The notes under the pieces are model-generated. The model was not told the DNA's origin. It saw nothing but the letters and a program-made list of their open reading frames with translations, and ran no database searches. A stretch of 64,000 nucleotides of DNA from JAFGCL01 sp964423835 (GTDB lineage: Bacteria; Chloroflexota; Dehalococcoidia; UBA2247; RBG-13-53-26): NCBI GenBank assembly GCA_964423835.1, contig CAYRGJ010000014.1:1-64000 (forward strand). The letters are read 5' to 3'. Numbering within the stretch: the stretch's first letter is position 1; the number at the start of each line of letters is the position of its first letter. The translations under genes were made by a program, and so were the position numbers. Of this stretch, positions 17,999 through 26,685 are shown in pieces.

Positions 17999-19033
17999 AT
18001 GAGTGATTTCACCCAGGGCCCCGCCAGGATAGCGGAGGGGGTCTATCTCTTGGCCATCCCCTTTCCCGAGGGCTGGTTCGCACCCGAGTCCCCCATGGCC
18101 ACCCTGTGCTACCTGGTCAGGCAGCGGAACGGCTGGCTGATGGTGGACGCCGGTATGAACCATCAGGCCGGCTTCGACTCGCTCTGCCGCCAGCTGGGCG
18201 CCCTGGGCATCCCTCTGAAGGACATCCGCTGGCTGGTGGTCACCCACTTTCACCCGGACCACCTGGGGCTGGCGGCGCGAATCGCGGCCGCCTCGGGGGC
18301 CGCCCTGGTCATGCACCAGAGGGACTGGAGAGTGGTCCAGCTGGCGGTCGGGGCGGTCCGAGACTGGTCGGAAGGGGAGCTGGCCGGATGGGTCAGGTCG
18401 CTGGGCGTCGAGAAGTCGGAGCTGGATGGATACCGCCAGGTGGTAAACTCCGGCAGCAGGCTCTTTCCCTCTGACGTTGAGCCCGATGTGCTACTCGCCG
18501 GGAGCGACGAGCCCGTCGGGGACACCGGCCACCTGAGAGCCATCCTGACGCCGGGCCACAGCCCGGGCCACATCTGCCTCTATGACGATGCCAGGAAGAT
18601 GGTATTCAGCGGCGACCATGTACTGGTGGAGATCACCACGCACATCGCTCCCGGCATCACCGGCGATGACGATCAGCTGGGCGAGTACCTGAGGTCGCTT
18701 CGCCGCATAGGGGGCCTGGACGTGGACCTGGTCCTGCCGGCGCATGAGAGGCCCTTCGCCCACCTGGGTCAGCGGGTAGACCAGCTTCTGGCCCACCACG
18801 AGAAGCGCCTGGACCAGGTCCTGGCCTCGGTTCGCGGCGGGGCTTCAAGCGTCCGGGAGGTGGCCTCACAGGTGGAGTGGGTGGTGGGCCTCTGGGACAG
18901 CATGAGCGGCACCGACCGGCTGCTGGCCATGCTGGAGACCCTGGCCCACCTGCGCCTGCTGCAGGGACGCGGGGAAGTCACCAGCGCGGATAGCGGGGGC
19001 GTCACCCTCTACAGGGCGCCAGGCATCGGGTAG
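17999..19033 (+). CDS. MBL-fold metallo-hydrolase
   Basis: A 344-residue protein with the metallo-beta-lactamase zinc motif THFHPDHLG, a second histidine block at TPGHSPGH, GDH near residue 205 and a C-terminal alpha-helical, probably winged-helix, region, as in LACTB2-like hydrolases. The ATG at 17999 was chosen because similarity begins there; longer GTG/ATG readings exist upstream. It stands alone behind the dehydratase pair. The likely role is thioester or nuclease-type hydrolysis, with no specific substrate. Confidence 0.85.
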   Translation: MSDFTQGPARIAEGVYLLAIPFPEGWFAPESPMATLCYLVRQRNGWLMVDAGMNHQAGFDSLCRQLGALGIPLKDIRWLVVTHFHPDHLGLAARIAAASGAALVMHQRDWRVVQLAVGAVRDWSEGELAGWVRSLGVEKSELDGYRQVVNSGSRLFPSDVEPDVLLAGSDEPVGDTGHLRAILTPGHSPGHICLYDDARKMVFSGDHVLVEITTHIAPGITGDDDQLGEYLRSLRRIGGLDVDLVLPAHERPFAHLGQRVDQLLAHHEKRLDQVLASVRGGASSVREVASQVEWVVGLWDSMSGTDRLLAMLETLAHLRLLQGRGEVTSADSGGVTLYRAPGIG

Positions 19034-19103
19034 CCGATCCCATTCGAAAGAGTGACGTCTCATTCCTGGACGTCGAAGAACGTTGAAGGAGCGAGGTCGC
19101 CAA

Positions 19104-20033
19104 ATGAGCGCAGCGATACACATTGACAATGTCAAGAAGAGGCTCGGGGCCCGGGAGGTGCTGAAGGGGGTCTCCTTCGATGTAGAAGCGGGGGACATCT
19201 TCGGCTATCTTGGCCCTAACGGCGCTGGGAAGACAACTACCATCAGGATACTCCTCGGCCTGCTGCGGGCGGATTCTGGAAGACTCGATGTTCTCGGGAG
19301 GGATGTCAGCCTTGCCGAGACCCGTATGAGGATCGGGTTTGCCCTGGATCCCGACGGCCTCTACGATACCATGACGGCCATCGAGAACCTTAAGTTCTAT
19401 GCCGATATCTACAGCGTCTCGGATGCCGGGATACAGATCGATAAGGTTCTGCGACTTGTGGGACTGGCCGACCGCGCCGGCGACCAGGTCGGTACCTACT
19501 CCAAAGGCATGCGGCAGCGGCTTTCGCTGGCACGCGCTATGGTACATAACCCGGACGTGCTTATTCTTGATGAGCCGACTGCCGGCGTTGACCCCACCGG
19601 CCAGATTGAGATCCGGAGGACCCTGCTGGACATCGCCCGCGCCGAAAACAAGACTGTTCTGCTTAGCTCCCACAACCTGGATGAGGTCCAGCGTATCTGC
19701 AACCGCATCGCCCTGATCGACCGGGGGGAGATCAAGCTCTACGGAGTACTGGACGACCTCCGGCAGAGAATGGGACGTGGCGGGGTGGTCGTTGAAGCTG
19801 GCGGTGGTGTTCCGGACTCTGTCCTGGAGGACCTGAAGAGACAACCGAAACTCGGTTTCCGGGATGTCAGCGGAGCGAGTCTCTTCTTTGACGGTGGCGA
19901 AGGGGCTGCCGAAGTCTCCGATATCATCGGCTTCCTCGCTGGACATGGCGTCAAGATAGAACGGGCCGGGCGGCAGGAAGCTTCCCTGGAAGACCTCTAT
20001 TCGTCCATACTCAAAGAGGTGGAGCAGGCGTGA
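19104..20033 (+). CDS. ABC exporter ATP-binding protein
   Basis: A 309-residue ATPase of the ABC-2 (CcmA/DrrA-like) class: Walker A GPNGAGKTT, signature YSKGMRQRL, Walker B VLILDEP, switch histidine SSHN and a C-terminal regulatory extension of about 90 residues. The ATG at 19104 follows AAGGAG. Two permease genes follow, the first overlapping by 4 nt (GTGA). This is an efflux or export system of unknown cargo. Confidence 0.9.
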   Translation: MSAAIHIDNVKKRLGAREVLKGVSFDVEAGDIFGYLGPNGAGKTTTIRILLGLLRADSGRLDVLGRDVSLAETRMRIGFALDPDGLYDTMTAIENLKFYADIYSVSDAGIQIDKVLRLVGLADRAGDQVGTYSKGMRQRLSLARAMVHNPDVLILDEPTAGVDPTGQIEIRRTLLDIARAENKTVLLSSHNLDEVQRICNRIALIDRGEIKLYGVLDDLRQRMGRGGVVVEAGGGVPDSVLEDLKRQPKLGFRDVSGASLFFDGGEGAAEVSDIIGFLAGHGVKIERAGRQEASLEDLYSSILKEVEQA

Positions 20034-20770
20034 AGTACACTGCTCTGGTGATGAGCTCTACCATGAAGAGCGTCCTCAGGTTGCGGGCGGTCACTGCTGT
20101 CACTGTGGGGGTGGTCTTCATTTGTGTCATCGGGCTGGCAGTGCTGTTTGGCACCCAGTTCATCGGCCCGGAGGTCAACAAGACGGTTCTGGACCGGTCT
20201 GTCCTGGAGAACTACCTCGGCCTGATAATGTTCATCACCAGCTTTCTCTCCGCTGGCATCCACACCAGCGCCCTGGCGTTCCAGTCATTGACGCGGGAAA
20301 AGGCCCGCGGCAGCGTCCAGGCACTGCTGGCTACACCGCTCGCCCCCCAAGATATCTGGCTGGGGAAGAGCCTGGGCGTCTTCCTGCCGGGACTGGCATT
20401 CGCCGTGGTGATGACGATAGCGGCGCTGCTGGCCATCAACCACGTCTACTTCGTGCCGGACATCGGCTTCGTCGTCACCCCCTGGATGATCATCAGCACC
20501 TTTGTGGCGGTGCCGCTGGTCTACTTGGCACTGAGCCTGCTGGTGCACCTGGTGGGACTGATTGGCAAGCCGATGACCGCCAATGTCGTCGCCCAGGTCT
20601 TCATGCCGGTCATGACTGCTCTGATGATCAACCTCGCGATCCGGGAGGTGCCGAACGCCGGCTCGTTGCTCTTCGCGGTCATTCTGCTGAGTGCCGCGGC
20701 TGTGATGGGCATCTTGGTCCTCATGCTTCGTCGGAAGCTTACCGCCGAGAGGATAATCCTGTCGCTCTAG
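20030..20770 (+). CDS. ABC-2 type permease (first)
   Basis: A 246-residue integral membrane protein with about six hydrophobic helices. It carries the block LTREKARGSVQALLATPLAPQ, common in ABC-2 permeases just after the second helix. The GTG start overlaps the ATPase stop. It is distantly similar to the next gene, suggesting an old duplication forming a heterodimeric channel. Confidence 0.85.
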   Translation: MKYTALVMSSTMKSVLRLRAVTAVTVGVVFICVIGLAVLFGTQFIGPEVNKTVLDRSVLENYLGLIMFITSFLSAGIHTSALAFQSLTREKARGSVQALLATPLAPQDIWLGKSLGVFLPGLAFAVVMTIAALLAINHVYFVPDIGFVVTPWMIISTFVAVPLVYLALSLLVHLVGLIGKPMTANVVAQVFMPVMTALMINLAIREVPNAGSLLFAVILLSAAAVMGILVLMLRRKLTAERIILSL

Positions 20771-20821
20771 GGGTCTGTTACGAAAGGAATCCTGCTGGTC
20801 ATCCGCCGGGACTGCCGCGAA

Positions 20822-21529
20822 ATGCGTTCGACGGTGGCTTTCCGAATTCTGCTGGCCATGGCGGTGCTGGTCACCATTGGCGCTTCTATTGGGATTTCGA
20901 TCGTGCTGCGCCTGCAGTGGTGGTTCGCAGAAGCGGATGCCAGGCCAGCCGTCGATCTGATCCTGGGGCTGGTTGCCTATTTCGTGCCGTTTGCCGTGCT
21001 TATCGCGTTCATCTGGTCTTTTGCCAGTCTTCCGGTCATCAAGGAGAAGGTCAACGGCAACATCGAGTGTCTTCTGGCCACGCCGCTCAGTCCCAAAGCT
21101 CTCTGGTTAGGCAAGGGACTCGCCGTCTTCCTTCCTGCATATGTCCTCTCGGTCATCAGCTCAGGCATCGTGGTGCTGGCGGTGAACGTCTCCGTTGTCC
21201 GGCCGGGGTGGGACACCTTTGCCCTGCCGGCGCCGGCACTGGTGAACGGCCTGGTGATCAACCCGCTGCTGTTTCTGGGAATGCTCTTGTTCATTATCCT
21301 CTATTCCCTGGCCAATAACCCGGATATCGCGATTGCCCCGTCGTTCCTCATCGGGTTCGGGCTGATGATCGGAATGCCTGTCGGACTCCTGACCGGCACC
21401 GTAGATATCTCTTCGTGGTCCTTCGCCCTCTGGTACCTGGCTGGAACGGTCCTGGCGTGGGCGGTCGTCCTGTGGCTCTCGCGCTTGCTGACGCGGCAGA
21501 ACATCGTGTTGTCCAGCAAAGGCAGCTGA
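20822..21529 (+). CDS. ABC-2 type permease (second)
   Basis: A 235-residue membrane protein with six predicted helices and the block PVIKEKVNGNIECLLATPLSPK, parallel to that of the first permease. The ATG at 20822 is the first standard start. The same frame remains open upstream to about 20777 and encodes a typical ABC-2 cytoplasmic leader (ILLVIRRDCRE), but offers no ATG, GTG or TTG there. The true start may therefore be non-canonical or a sequence error may have removed it. Confidence 0.83.
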   Translation: MRSTVAFRILLAMAVLVTIGASIGISIVLRLQWWFAEADARPAVDLILGLVAYFVPFAVLIAFIWSFASLPVIKEKVNGNIECLLATPLSPKALWLGKGLAVFLPAYVLSVISSGIVVLAVNVSVVRPGWDTFALPAPALVNGLVINPLLFLGMLLFIILYSLANNPDIAIAPSFLIGFGLMIGMPVGLLTGTVDISSWSFALWYLAGTVLAWAVVLWLSRLLTRQNIVLSSKGS

Positions 21530-21591
21530 CCGGGCGGAACAGCCGCGCCGTATCTGGTTGGGGAAGGCCCGCAGATTCAAGTAGAGACAAA

Positions 21592-21668
21592 TGGTGGGCG
21601 GTAATGGATTTGAACCAATGACCTCTGCGATGTCAACGCAGCGCTCTAAACCACTGAGCTAACCGCCC
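21592..21668 (-). tRNA. tRNA-Val (GAC anticodon)
   Basis: Read on the minus strand, the acceptor GGGCGGT pairs with ACCGCCC. The D-arm is GCTC/GAGC, the anticodon stem is CTGCG/CGCAG with loop TTGACAT (anticodon GAC), and the T-arm carries GGTTCAAATCC. The 3' CCA is encoded (21592-21594). One U-U mismatch is seen in the T stem. Confidence 0.95.
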
Positions 21669-21844
21669 CTCTGAACAACCTAGCAGATTCCGCATCTGCC
21701 AGTCAAGCACGGATTCCGGTCGGGCGCGGGTGCGGGCCTGTCGCCGGTGCTGCCAGCGCCGGATGCCGGCCAGGCTCCAATGCTGCGGGCCCTGGCCATG
21801 CCGGATGCGCCTCAGGCCCGGGTGCCGGAACCGGGTGACGGGTA

Positions 21845-21850
21845 TATAAT
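21845..21850 (+). promoter_or_regulatory. Putative -10 box for the gene at 21887
   Basis: A consensus TATAAT hexamer inside an AT-rich patch (gggTATATAATAGAC) in otherwise GC-rich DNA, 36 bp ahead of the start codon. No convincing -35 was found. Confidence 0.5.
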
Positions 21851-21886
21851 AGACACATCCAATGCCCGTTTTGCCGGAGGATTCTG

Positions 21887-22477
21887 ATGGCCGAAGAGAT
21901 GAAGAGCGCCTACGAGAGAGCCATGGAGCGGATTAAGGATTTGGAGGAGCCCTCGAAGGAGGAGGTCCTGACCTGGAAGTTCGTTCCCGAGGGGGAGAAG
22001 CTGGCCGCGCGCTTCCTCAAGGAGGAGCTCAACCTGTCCACCGAGCTTTCCAAGTTCAAGGATGATGAGCGGCACTATGTGTCCAGGGGGGCGGAGGAGG
22101 TCCTGCTGCGGAACATCATCCTGCCCATCCACGACACCGCCCGGAAGAACAACAAGCGGGCCATGGAGGCCATCAAGTCTGTCAAGAAGGACAAGACCGC
22201 GGTCGAGAATGTCTTCACCAAGATGAGGCGGGTCTTCGATCACTACACCAATGAAGGGGAGCAGCAGCGCCAGCAGGCCTACGAAATGCTCAAGCAGGAT
22301 TTCCAGGTCAAGCTGCAGCAGGCCATGCGCCAGCAGGGCATACCGCCGAACACCAGGATCAACGTGGAGAGCCAGCCCCAGTTCCAGGAAGAGTGGCACA
22401 TGACCCTGTCCCAGATGGATGCCCAGTACAACCAGCTGCTGGACGAGTACAAGCGGGAGCTGGCCAGCGTCAAGTAG
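21887..22477 (+). CDS. Coiled-coil hypothetical protein
   Basis: A 196-residue, highly charged, Gln- and Lys-rich protein with long helical stretches (about residues 90-150 and 165-196) likely to form coiled coils. There is no signal peptide or membrane segment. The ribosome site CCGGAGG is well spaced. I do not recognise its family. Confidence 0.75.
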   Translation: MAEEMKSAYERAMERIKDLEEPSKEEVLTWKFVPEGEKLAARFLKEELNLSTELSKFKDDERHYVSRGAEEVLLRNIILPIHDTARKNNKRAMEAIKSVKKDKTAVENVFTKMRRVFDHYTNEGEQQRQQAYEMLKQDFQVKLQQAMRQQGIPPNTRINVESQPQFQEEWHMTLSQMDAQYNQLLDEYKRELASVK

Positions 22478-22505
22478 CCCGGAGGCTTAGCCATCAAGAG
22501 TCCGG

Positions 22506-22530
22506 CGCACCGGCCCGCGGCGCCGGTGCG
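22506..22530. terminator. Hairpin between convergent genes
   Basis: CGCACCGGC and GCCGGTGCG form a 9-bp perfect stem with a 7-nt loop between the convergent hypothetical gene and folE. No clear U-run follows on either strand, so it may act as a weak bidirectional terminator. Confidence 0.4.
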
Positions 22531-22561
22531 GGAGCTGCCCGGGCCGCCATGGCCTGCGGCG

Positions 22562-23131
22562 CTACTGCTTCCGGGATATCAGCGACAGGAACTCCGCCCT
22601 GGTGGCGGCGCTCTTGCGGAACACCCCCCGGTTGGCCGAGGTCACGATATTGCTCCCCGGCTTCTTGATGCCGCGCATGGTCATGCAGAGGTGCTCGGCC
22701 TCGATCACCACGGCCACGCCGTCGGGGTTGAGGGCCTCCACCATGGCCTCGGCGATCTGGGTGGTCATCCGCTCCTGGAGCTGGGGGCGATGGGCCACGA
22801 TCTCCACCACCCGCGCCAGCTTGCTGGCGCCGACCACCCGGCCGTTCACGTTGGGTATGTACCCCACGTGGGCCAGCCCGTAGAACGGCAGGAGGTGGTG
22901 CTCGCACATGGAGTAGAACGGTATGTCCTTCACCACCACCATCTCCCGGTGCCCCTCCCCGAACCCCGTGGCCAGCTCCTCCCTTGGGTCCTGGCCCAGG
23001 CCGCTGAAGAGCTCGGCATACATCTCGGCCACGCGCTCCGGGGTCCTCTGCAGGCCCTCGCGCTCCGGGTCCTCTCCGATGGCCTCGATAATGAGGGCCA
23101 CCGCCTGTCTGATCTTGGCCTGGTCAACCAT
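22562..23131 (-). CDS. folE: GTP cyclohydrolase I
   Basis: A 189-residue enzyme converting GTP to 7,8-dihydroneopterin triphosphate, the first step to folate or tetrahydropterin. The zinc and catalytic block YSMCEHHLLPFYG and the second zinc cysteine in EAEHLCMTMRG are intact. The ATG at 23131 has GGGAGG six bases upstream; two earlier in-frame starts overlap that ribosome site. Other folate genes are not nearby. Confidence 0.95.
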   Translation of the reverse strand: MVDQAKIRQAVALIIEAIGEDPEREGLQRTPERVAEMYAELFSGLGQDPREELATGFGEGHREMVVVKDIPFYSMCEHHLLPFYGLAHVGYIPNVNGRVVGASKLARVVEIVAHRPQLQERMTTQIAEAMVEALNPDGVAVVIEAEHLCMTMRGIKKPGSNIVTSANRGVFRKSAATRAEFLSLISRKQ

Positions 23132-23177
23132 CTGCATCCTCCCTGCCACAGTCTAAGGTGCGGGGCCTGGTGGGCGC

Positions 23178-24110
23178 CTAGCCTGGCGATTCCGTGCTCG
23201 GCCAGTGCCGGGAGACCACCCGCAGGGCCCCGGGCAGGACCTGGAAGCGGGCCGGCAGCTCCCCCAGCACCTCCCCGTCCGCCTGCACCGACAGTCGCTG
23301 GCCGGAGTCCAGCCGCAAGGCGCTGGCCCTGGGCCATTCGTTCCGGGGATCCCTCTCCGTGCGGGGGAACATGGTCGAAGCCACGGCCTCAACGAAGGTG
23401 GGCAGGTCCAGGGCCATGACCTCGAAGCGCCCGTCGGACAGGTCCCCCTGCGGATTGAAGGGGATGCGCCCGGAGTACTTGCCGTTGCTGAAGAGAACGG
23501 TGTAGGCCCGGTGCGCCTCCTGCCGCTCTCCGAAGTCCAGGGTGAAGTCCTTGGGCTCGTAAGTCGGGGCCATCCGCAGGAAGGCCGCCAGGTAATTGCC
23601 TTTGGGGCCCAGGGGCAGCACTATCTTCCTGGCCTCCTCCATCCAGTCGGCGTCAAACCCGGCCCCGGAGACGTTGACGAAATACCGCCGCTTGAGCTGC
23701 CCTTCCCGGGTGCACTCAACCAGGCCCACGTCCACGTCCATGCGCCGGGGCGAGACCATGAGGCCGCAGTTGCGCTCCAGGTTGCGGGGCAGGTCCAGGT
23801 TGCGGGCGAAATCGTTGGCGGTTCCGGTGAAGATGATGCCCAAGTCCACCGTGGCCTTGCCCTGCGGGCCGACCAGGCCGTTGACTACCTCGTTGACGGT
23901 CCCGTCGCCCCCCACTGCCACCACCAGGTCGTAGCCCTGGTCGGCGGCCTCGCCGGCCAGTATGGTGGCGTGCATGGGCCCCTCGGTCAGTACGAAGTCG
24001 AAGACCAGGCCGGCGTCTGCCAGAAGCGCCTTGATCTGGGGCCATCGGCGCTCCGCCGACCTGGCCCCAGAAGCGGGGTTGACGATGACCTTGGCCCGCT
24101 GAGGAGACAC
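23178..24110 (-). CDS. Diacylglycerol/lipid kinase family protein (YegS/DgkB-like)
   Basis: A 310-residue kinase with the DAGK catalytic motifs: VNPASG near the N-terminus and GGDGTVNEVVNG around residue 66. It starts with GTG. It would phosphorylate a diacylglycerol, sphingoid-like or similar lipid at the membrane. It follows thrC by 16 nt and precedes folE; all three run the same way. Confidence 0.88.
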   Translation of the reverse strand: MSPQRAKVIVNPASGARSAERRWPQIKALLADAGLVFDFVLTEGPMHATILAGEAADQGYDLVVAVGGDGTVNEVVNGLVGPQGKATVDLGIIFTGTANDFARNLDLPRNLERNCGLMVSPRRMDVDVGLVECTREGQLKRRYFVNVSGAGFDADWMEEARKIVLPLGPKGNYLAAFLRMAPTYEPKDFTLDFGERQEAHRAYTVLFSNGKYSGRIPFNPQGDLSDGRFEVMALDLPTFVEAVASTMFPRTERDPRNEWPRASALRLDSGQRLSVQADGEVLGELPARFQVLPGALRVVSRHWPSTESPG

Positions 24111-24126
24111 GGCCGCCTCCAGATGA

Positions 24127-25176
24127 TCAAGTTAGCCCGAGGGCCCGGGCCACCTGGTCCAGGTCCGCCGGGAGCTCGGTGATGGACGGCGCGTCCTTCA
24201 TGGCGTTGTCCGGGTCCTTGAGCCCGCTGCCGGTGATGACACAGACCACCCGCTTGCCCGCCAGGTCCAGGCGCGGGGCGTGCTTCATGAGCCCGGCTAC
24301 CGAGGCCGCCGAGGCCGGCTCGCCAAAGACGCCCTCCGCCGTCGCCAGGCGGTGGTAGGCCGCCAGGATCTCCGCGTCGCTGACGCAGTCGATGATGCCC
24401 CCGGACTGGTCCCGGGCCGACTCGGCCCCCTTCCAGCTGGCCGGGTTGCCGATGCGTATGGCGGTGGCCACGGTCTCCGGCTTGTCGATCTTGTGCCCCC
24501 TGACGATGGGCGCCGCGCCCTCGGCCTGGAACCCCATCATCTTCGGGGTCCGGCCGGCCTTGCCCAGCCGGTGGTACTCCACGTACCCCTTCCAGTAGGC
24601 CGTGATGTTGCCGGCGTTGCCTACCGGGATGAAGTGGTAGTCCGGCGCGTCGCCCAGGACGTCCACCACCTCGAAGGCCCCCGTCTTCTGCCCTTCGATG
24701 CGGAAGGGGTTGACGGAGTTGACCAGGGTCACCGGGTACTGGTCAGACAGCTGCCTCACGATGTCCAGCGCCTGGTCGAAATTGCCCCCTATGGCCACGA
24801 TCCGGGCGCCGTACACGATGGCCTGGGCCAGCTTGCCCAGGGCGATCTTGCCCTTGGGGATGACGATGATGGTCTTGAGCCCGCACCGTGCCCCGTAGGC
24901 GGCCGCCGAGGCGCTGGTGTTGCCCGTCGAGGCGCAGATGATGGCCCGGCTGCCGGCCTCCATGGCCTTGGCCACCGCCACCACCATGCCCCGGTCCTTG
25001 AAGGACCCCGTCGGGTTGCAGCCCTCGAGCTTGAAATAGAGCTCGCCGCAGCCCAGCTCCTTCTCCAGGGATTGCGACCGCACCAGCGGTGTGTCGCCCT
25101 CGCCCAGGTTCACCATGGGCGTGGCCGCGGTCACCGGCAGGTACTGCCCGTATCTCGGCAGGACTCCCAGGCCCAT
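24127..25176 (-). CDS. thrC: Threonine synthase
   Basis: A 349-residue PLP enzyme making threonine from O-phosphohomoserine. The PLP lysine is Lys60 in NPTGSFKDRG, and the phosphate-binding loop resembles IPVGNAGNITAYW. The short form (about 350 residues) is common in bacteria and archaea. It lies downstream of hom with one small zinc-ribbon gene between, forming a threonine operon. Confidence 0.93.
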   Translation of the reverse strand: MGLGVLPRYGQYLPVTAATPMVNLGEGDTPLVRSQSLEKELGCGELYFKLEGCNPTGSFKDRGMVVAVAKAMEAGSRAIICASTGNTSASAAAYGARCGLKTIIVIPKGKIALGKLAQAIVYGARIVAIGGNFDQALDIVRQLSDQYPVTLVNSVNPFRIEGQKTGAFEVVDVLGDAPDYHFIPVGNAGNITAYWKGYVEYHRLGKAGRTPKMMGFQAEGAAPIVRGHKIDKPETVATAIRIGNPASWKGAESARDQSGGIIDCVSDAEILAAYHRLATAEGVFGEPASAASVAGLMKHAPRLDLAGKRVVCVITGSGLKDPDNAMKDAPSITELPADLDQVARALGLT

Positions 25177-25185
25177 CCCGGCAGA

Positions 25186-25389
25186 CTACAGGAAGGAGGC
25201 GGACTCTCGCCCCTTCTCGTCCTTTCTCTTTCTGATGTAGCCGCGGGCTTCGGAGCACTTCTCGCACAGCCGCAGCGGCGGCTGGCCCTCCTCGGCCACG
25301 TAGGCGTAGCGATCCGGATGCCTCATCATCTTCTCGCACCCGTCGCACTTCACCTCGCCGGTGGCAATCAGGCCCGCAATCCAAGTCAT
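25186..25389 (-). CDS. Small zinc-ribbon protein in the threonine operon
   Basis: A 67-residue protein with two CXXC knuckles (CDGC near residue 15 and CEKC near residue 42) and a basic C-terminal tail. It lies between hom (11 nt) and thrC (9 nt) on the same strand, so it is co-transcribed. Function unknown; a metal-binding or nucleic acid-binding role is inferred only from the knuckles. Confidence 0.75.
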   Translation of the reverse strand: MTWIAGLIATGEVKCDGCEKMMRHPDRYAYVAEEGQPPLRLCEKCSEARGYIRKRKDEKGRESASFL

Positions 25390-25400
25390 TTCAACACCGC

Positions 25401-26678
25401 CTATTCTTCAACCCTGATGACATTGCCTATTCTCTTGACCGCCGGGAGCTTCCTCATGTCCGCCAGGGCCGACTGCAGGGACTCCTCCCGCGCGGTATGG
25501 GTCATAATGACGATGACGGCCGTCTGGTTGGTCTCGTCCGTTTCCTTCTGGATCACGGAGGCGATGCTGATCCCGGCATCCCCCAGTATCCGGGCGATCT
25601 GGCCCAGCACGCCGGGCCTGTCGGCCAGGCTGATCCTGAGGTAGTACCGCGTCCGCAGATCGGACATCGGCTTAACGGCCCGGGCCCTGGACGGCCGCGT
25701 CACGGAGGGGACCTTCTTGCCGCAGGCGATGGCCTGGCCTATGGCAATCACGTCCGAGACCACCGCGCTCGATGTGGGCTGCGCCCCGGCCCCCCGCCCG
25801 TAGAAGATCAGCTGGCCCACCAGATCGCCCTCGACCTGGACGGCGTTGTAGACCCCGCCGACCTTGGCCAGGAGGAAGTCCTGCGGAATGAACACCGGGT
25901 GCACCCGGGCCTCGATCTGGTCGCCCGCCTGCTTGGCGATGGCCAGCAGCTTGATCTCGTAGCCCAGCTCCCTGGCGTAGAGGAAGTCCGGCCCGGCCAG
26001 GCGCGAGATCCCCTCGCAGTATATGTCCTCCGGGCGGACCGTAGTGTGGAAGGCGACGCTGGCCAGTATGGCCAGCTTGTAGACCGCGTCCCGGCCTTCG
26101 ACATCATTGGAGGGATCGGCCTCGGCGTAGCCCAGCTCCTGCGCCTTCTTCAGCGCCTCACCGAACCCGGTGCGCTCCTGCGACATCCGGCTGAGGATGT
26201 AGTTGGTGGTGCCGTTGATAATGCCGTAGATGGTGGATACTTCGTTGGCCAGCAGGCCGTGCTGCAGGGGCAGCAGCAGCGGGATGCCGCCTCCCACGCT
26301 GGCCTCGAACTGCAGCGCCACGCCTTTGTCGCCGGCCAGGGCCAGCAGCTCCGCCCCGTGCTTGGCGATGACCTCCTTGTTGGCGGTGACCACGTGCTTG
26401 CCCGCCGCCAGGCACTGCCGGATGAAATCCACTGCCGGGTGCTCGCCGCCGAGGAGCTCGATGACGATGTCGATCCCGGGGTCGTCCAGTATCTGCTGGA
26501 AATCGGCGGTCAGGAGGGACGGCTCAATGTCCACTGGCCGCTTCTCTAGCACCCTGCGCAGGACGACCGGGGCGCCGGTGGCCCCGGCGATGGCCTCGAC
26601 CCTCTCTGCCAGGGCCCGGAACACGCCGCTGCCGATGGTGCCCAGCCCCATCAACCCGACGCCGATGCTCCTGGTCAT
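25401..26678 (-). CDS. hom: Homoserine dehydrogenase
   Basis: A 425-residue NAD(P)-dependent enzyme reducing aspartate semialdehyde to homoserine. The nucleotide loop is GLMGLGTIGSGVF, the catalytic region has INGTTNYILSRM and the following block EADPSNDVEGRDA. A C-terminal ACT domain (about residues 345-425) points to feedback control by threonine. The ATG at 26678 was chosen at the start of similarity. The upstream SurA-like gene ends 7 nt before it. Confidence 0.95.
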   Translation of the reverse strand: MTRSIGVGLMGLGTIGSGVFRALAERVEAIAGATGAPVVLRRVLEKRPVDIEPSLLTADFQQILDDPGIDIVIELLGGEHPAVDFIRQCLAAGKHVVTANKEVIAKHGAELLALAGDKGVALQFEASVGGGIPLLLPLQHGLLANEVSTIYGIINGTTNYILSRMSQERTGFGEALKKAQELGYAEADPSNDVEGRDAVYKLAILASVAFHTTVRPEDIYCEGISRLAGPDFLYARELGYEIKLLAIAKQAGDQIEARVHPVFIPQDFLLAKVGGVYNAVQVEGDLVGQLIFYGRGAGAQPTSSAVVSDVIAIGQAIACGKKVPSVTRPSRARAVKPMSDLRTRYYLRISLADRPGVLGQIARILGDAGISIASVIQKETDETNQTAVIVIMTHTAREESLQSALADMRKLPAVKRIGNVIRVEE

Positions 26679-26685
26679 CTCCGGC

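Noticed and set aside
22506..22530. Insertion sequence terminal repeat
   Set aside because: It is a simple hairpin between convergent genes, with no transposase or second copy.
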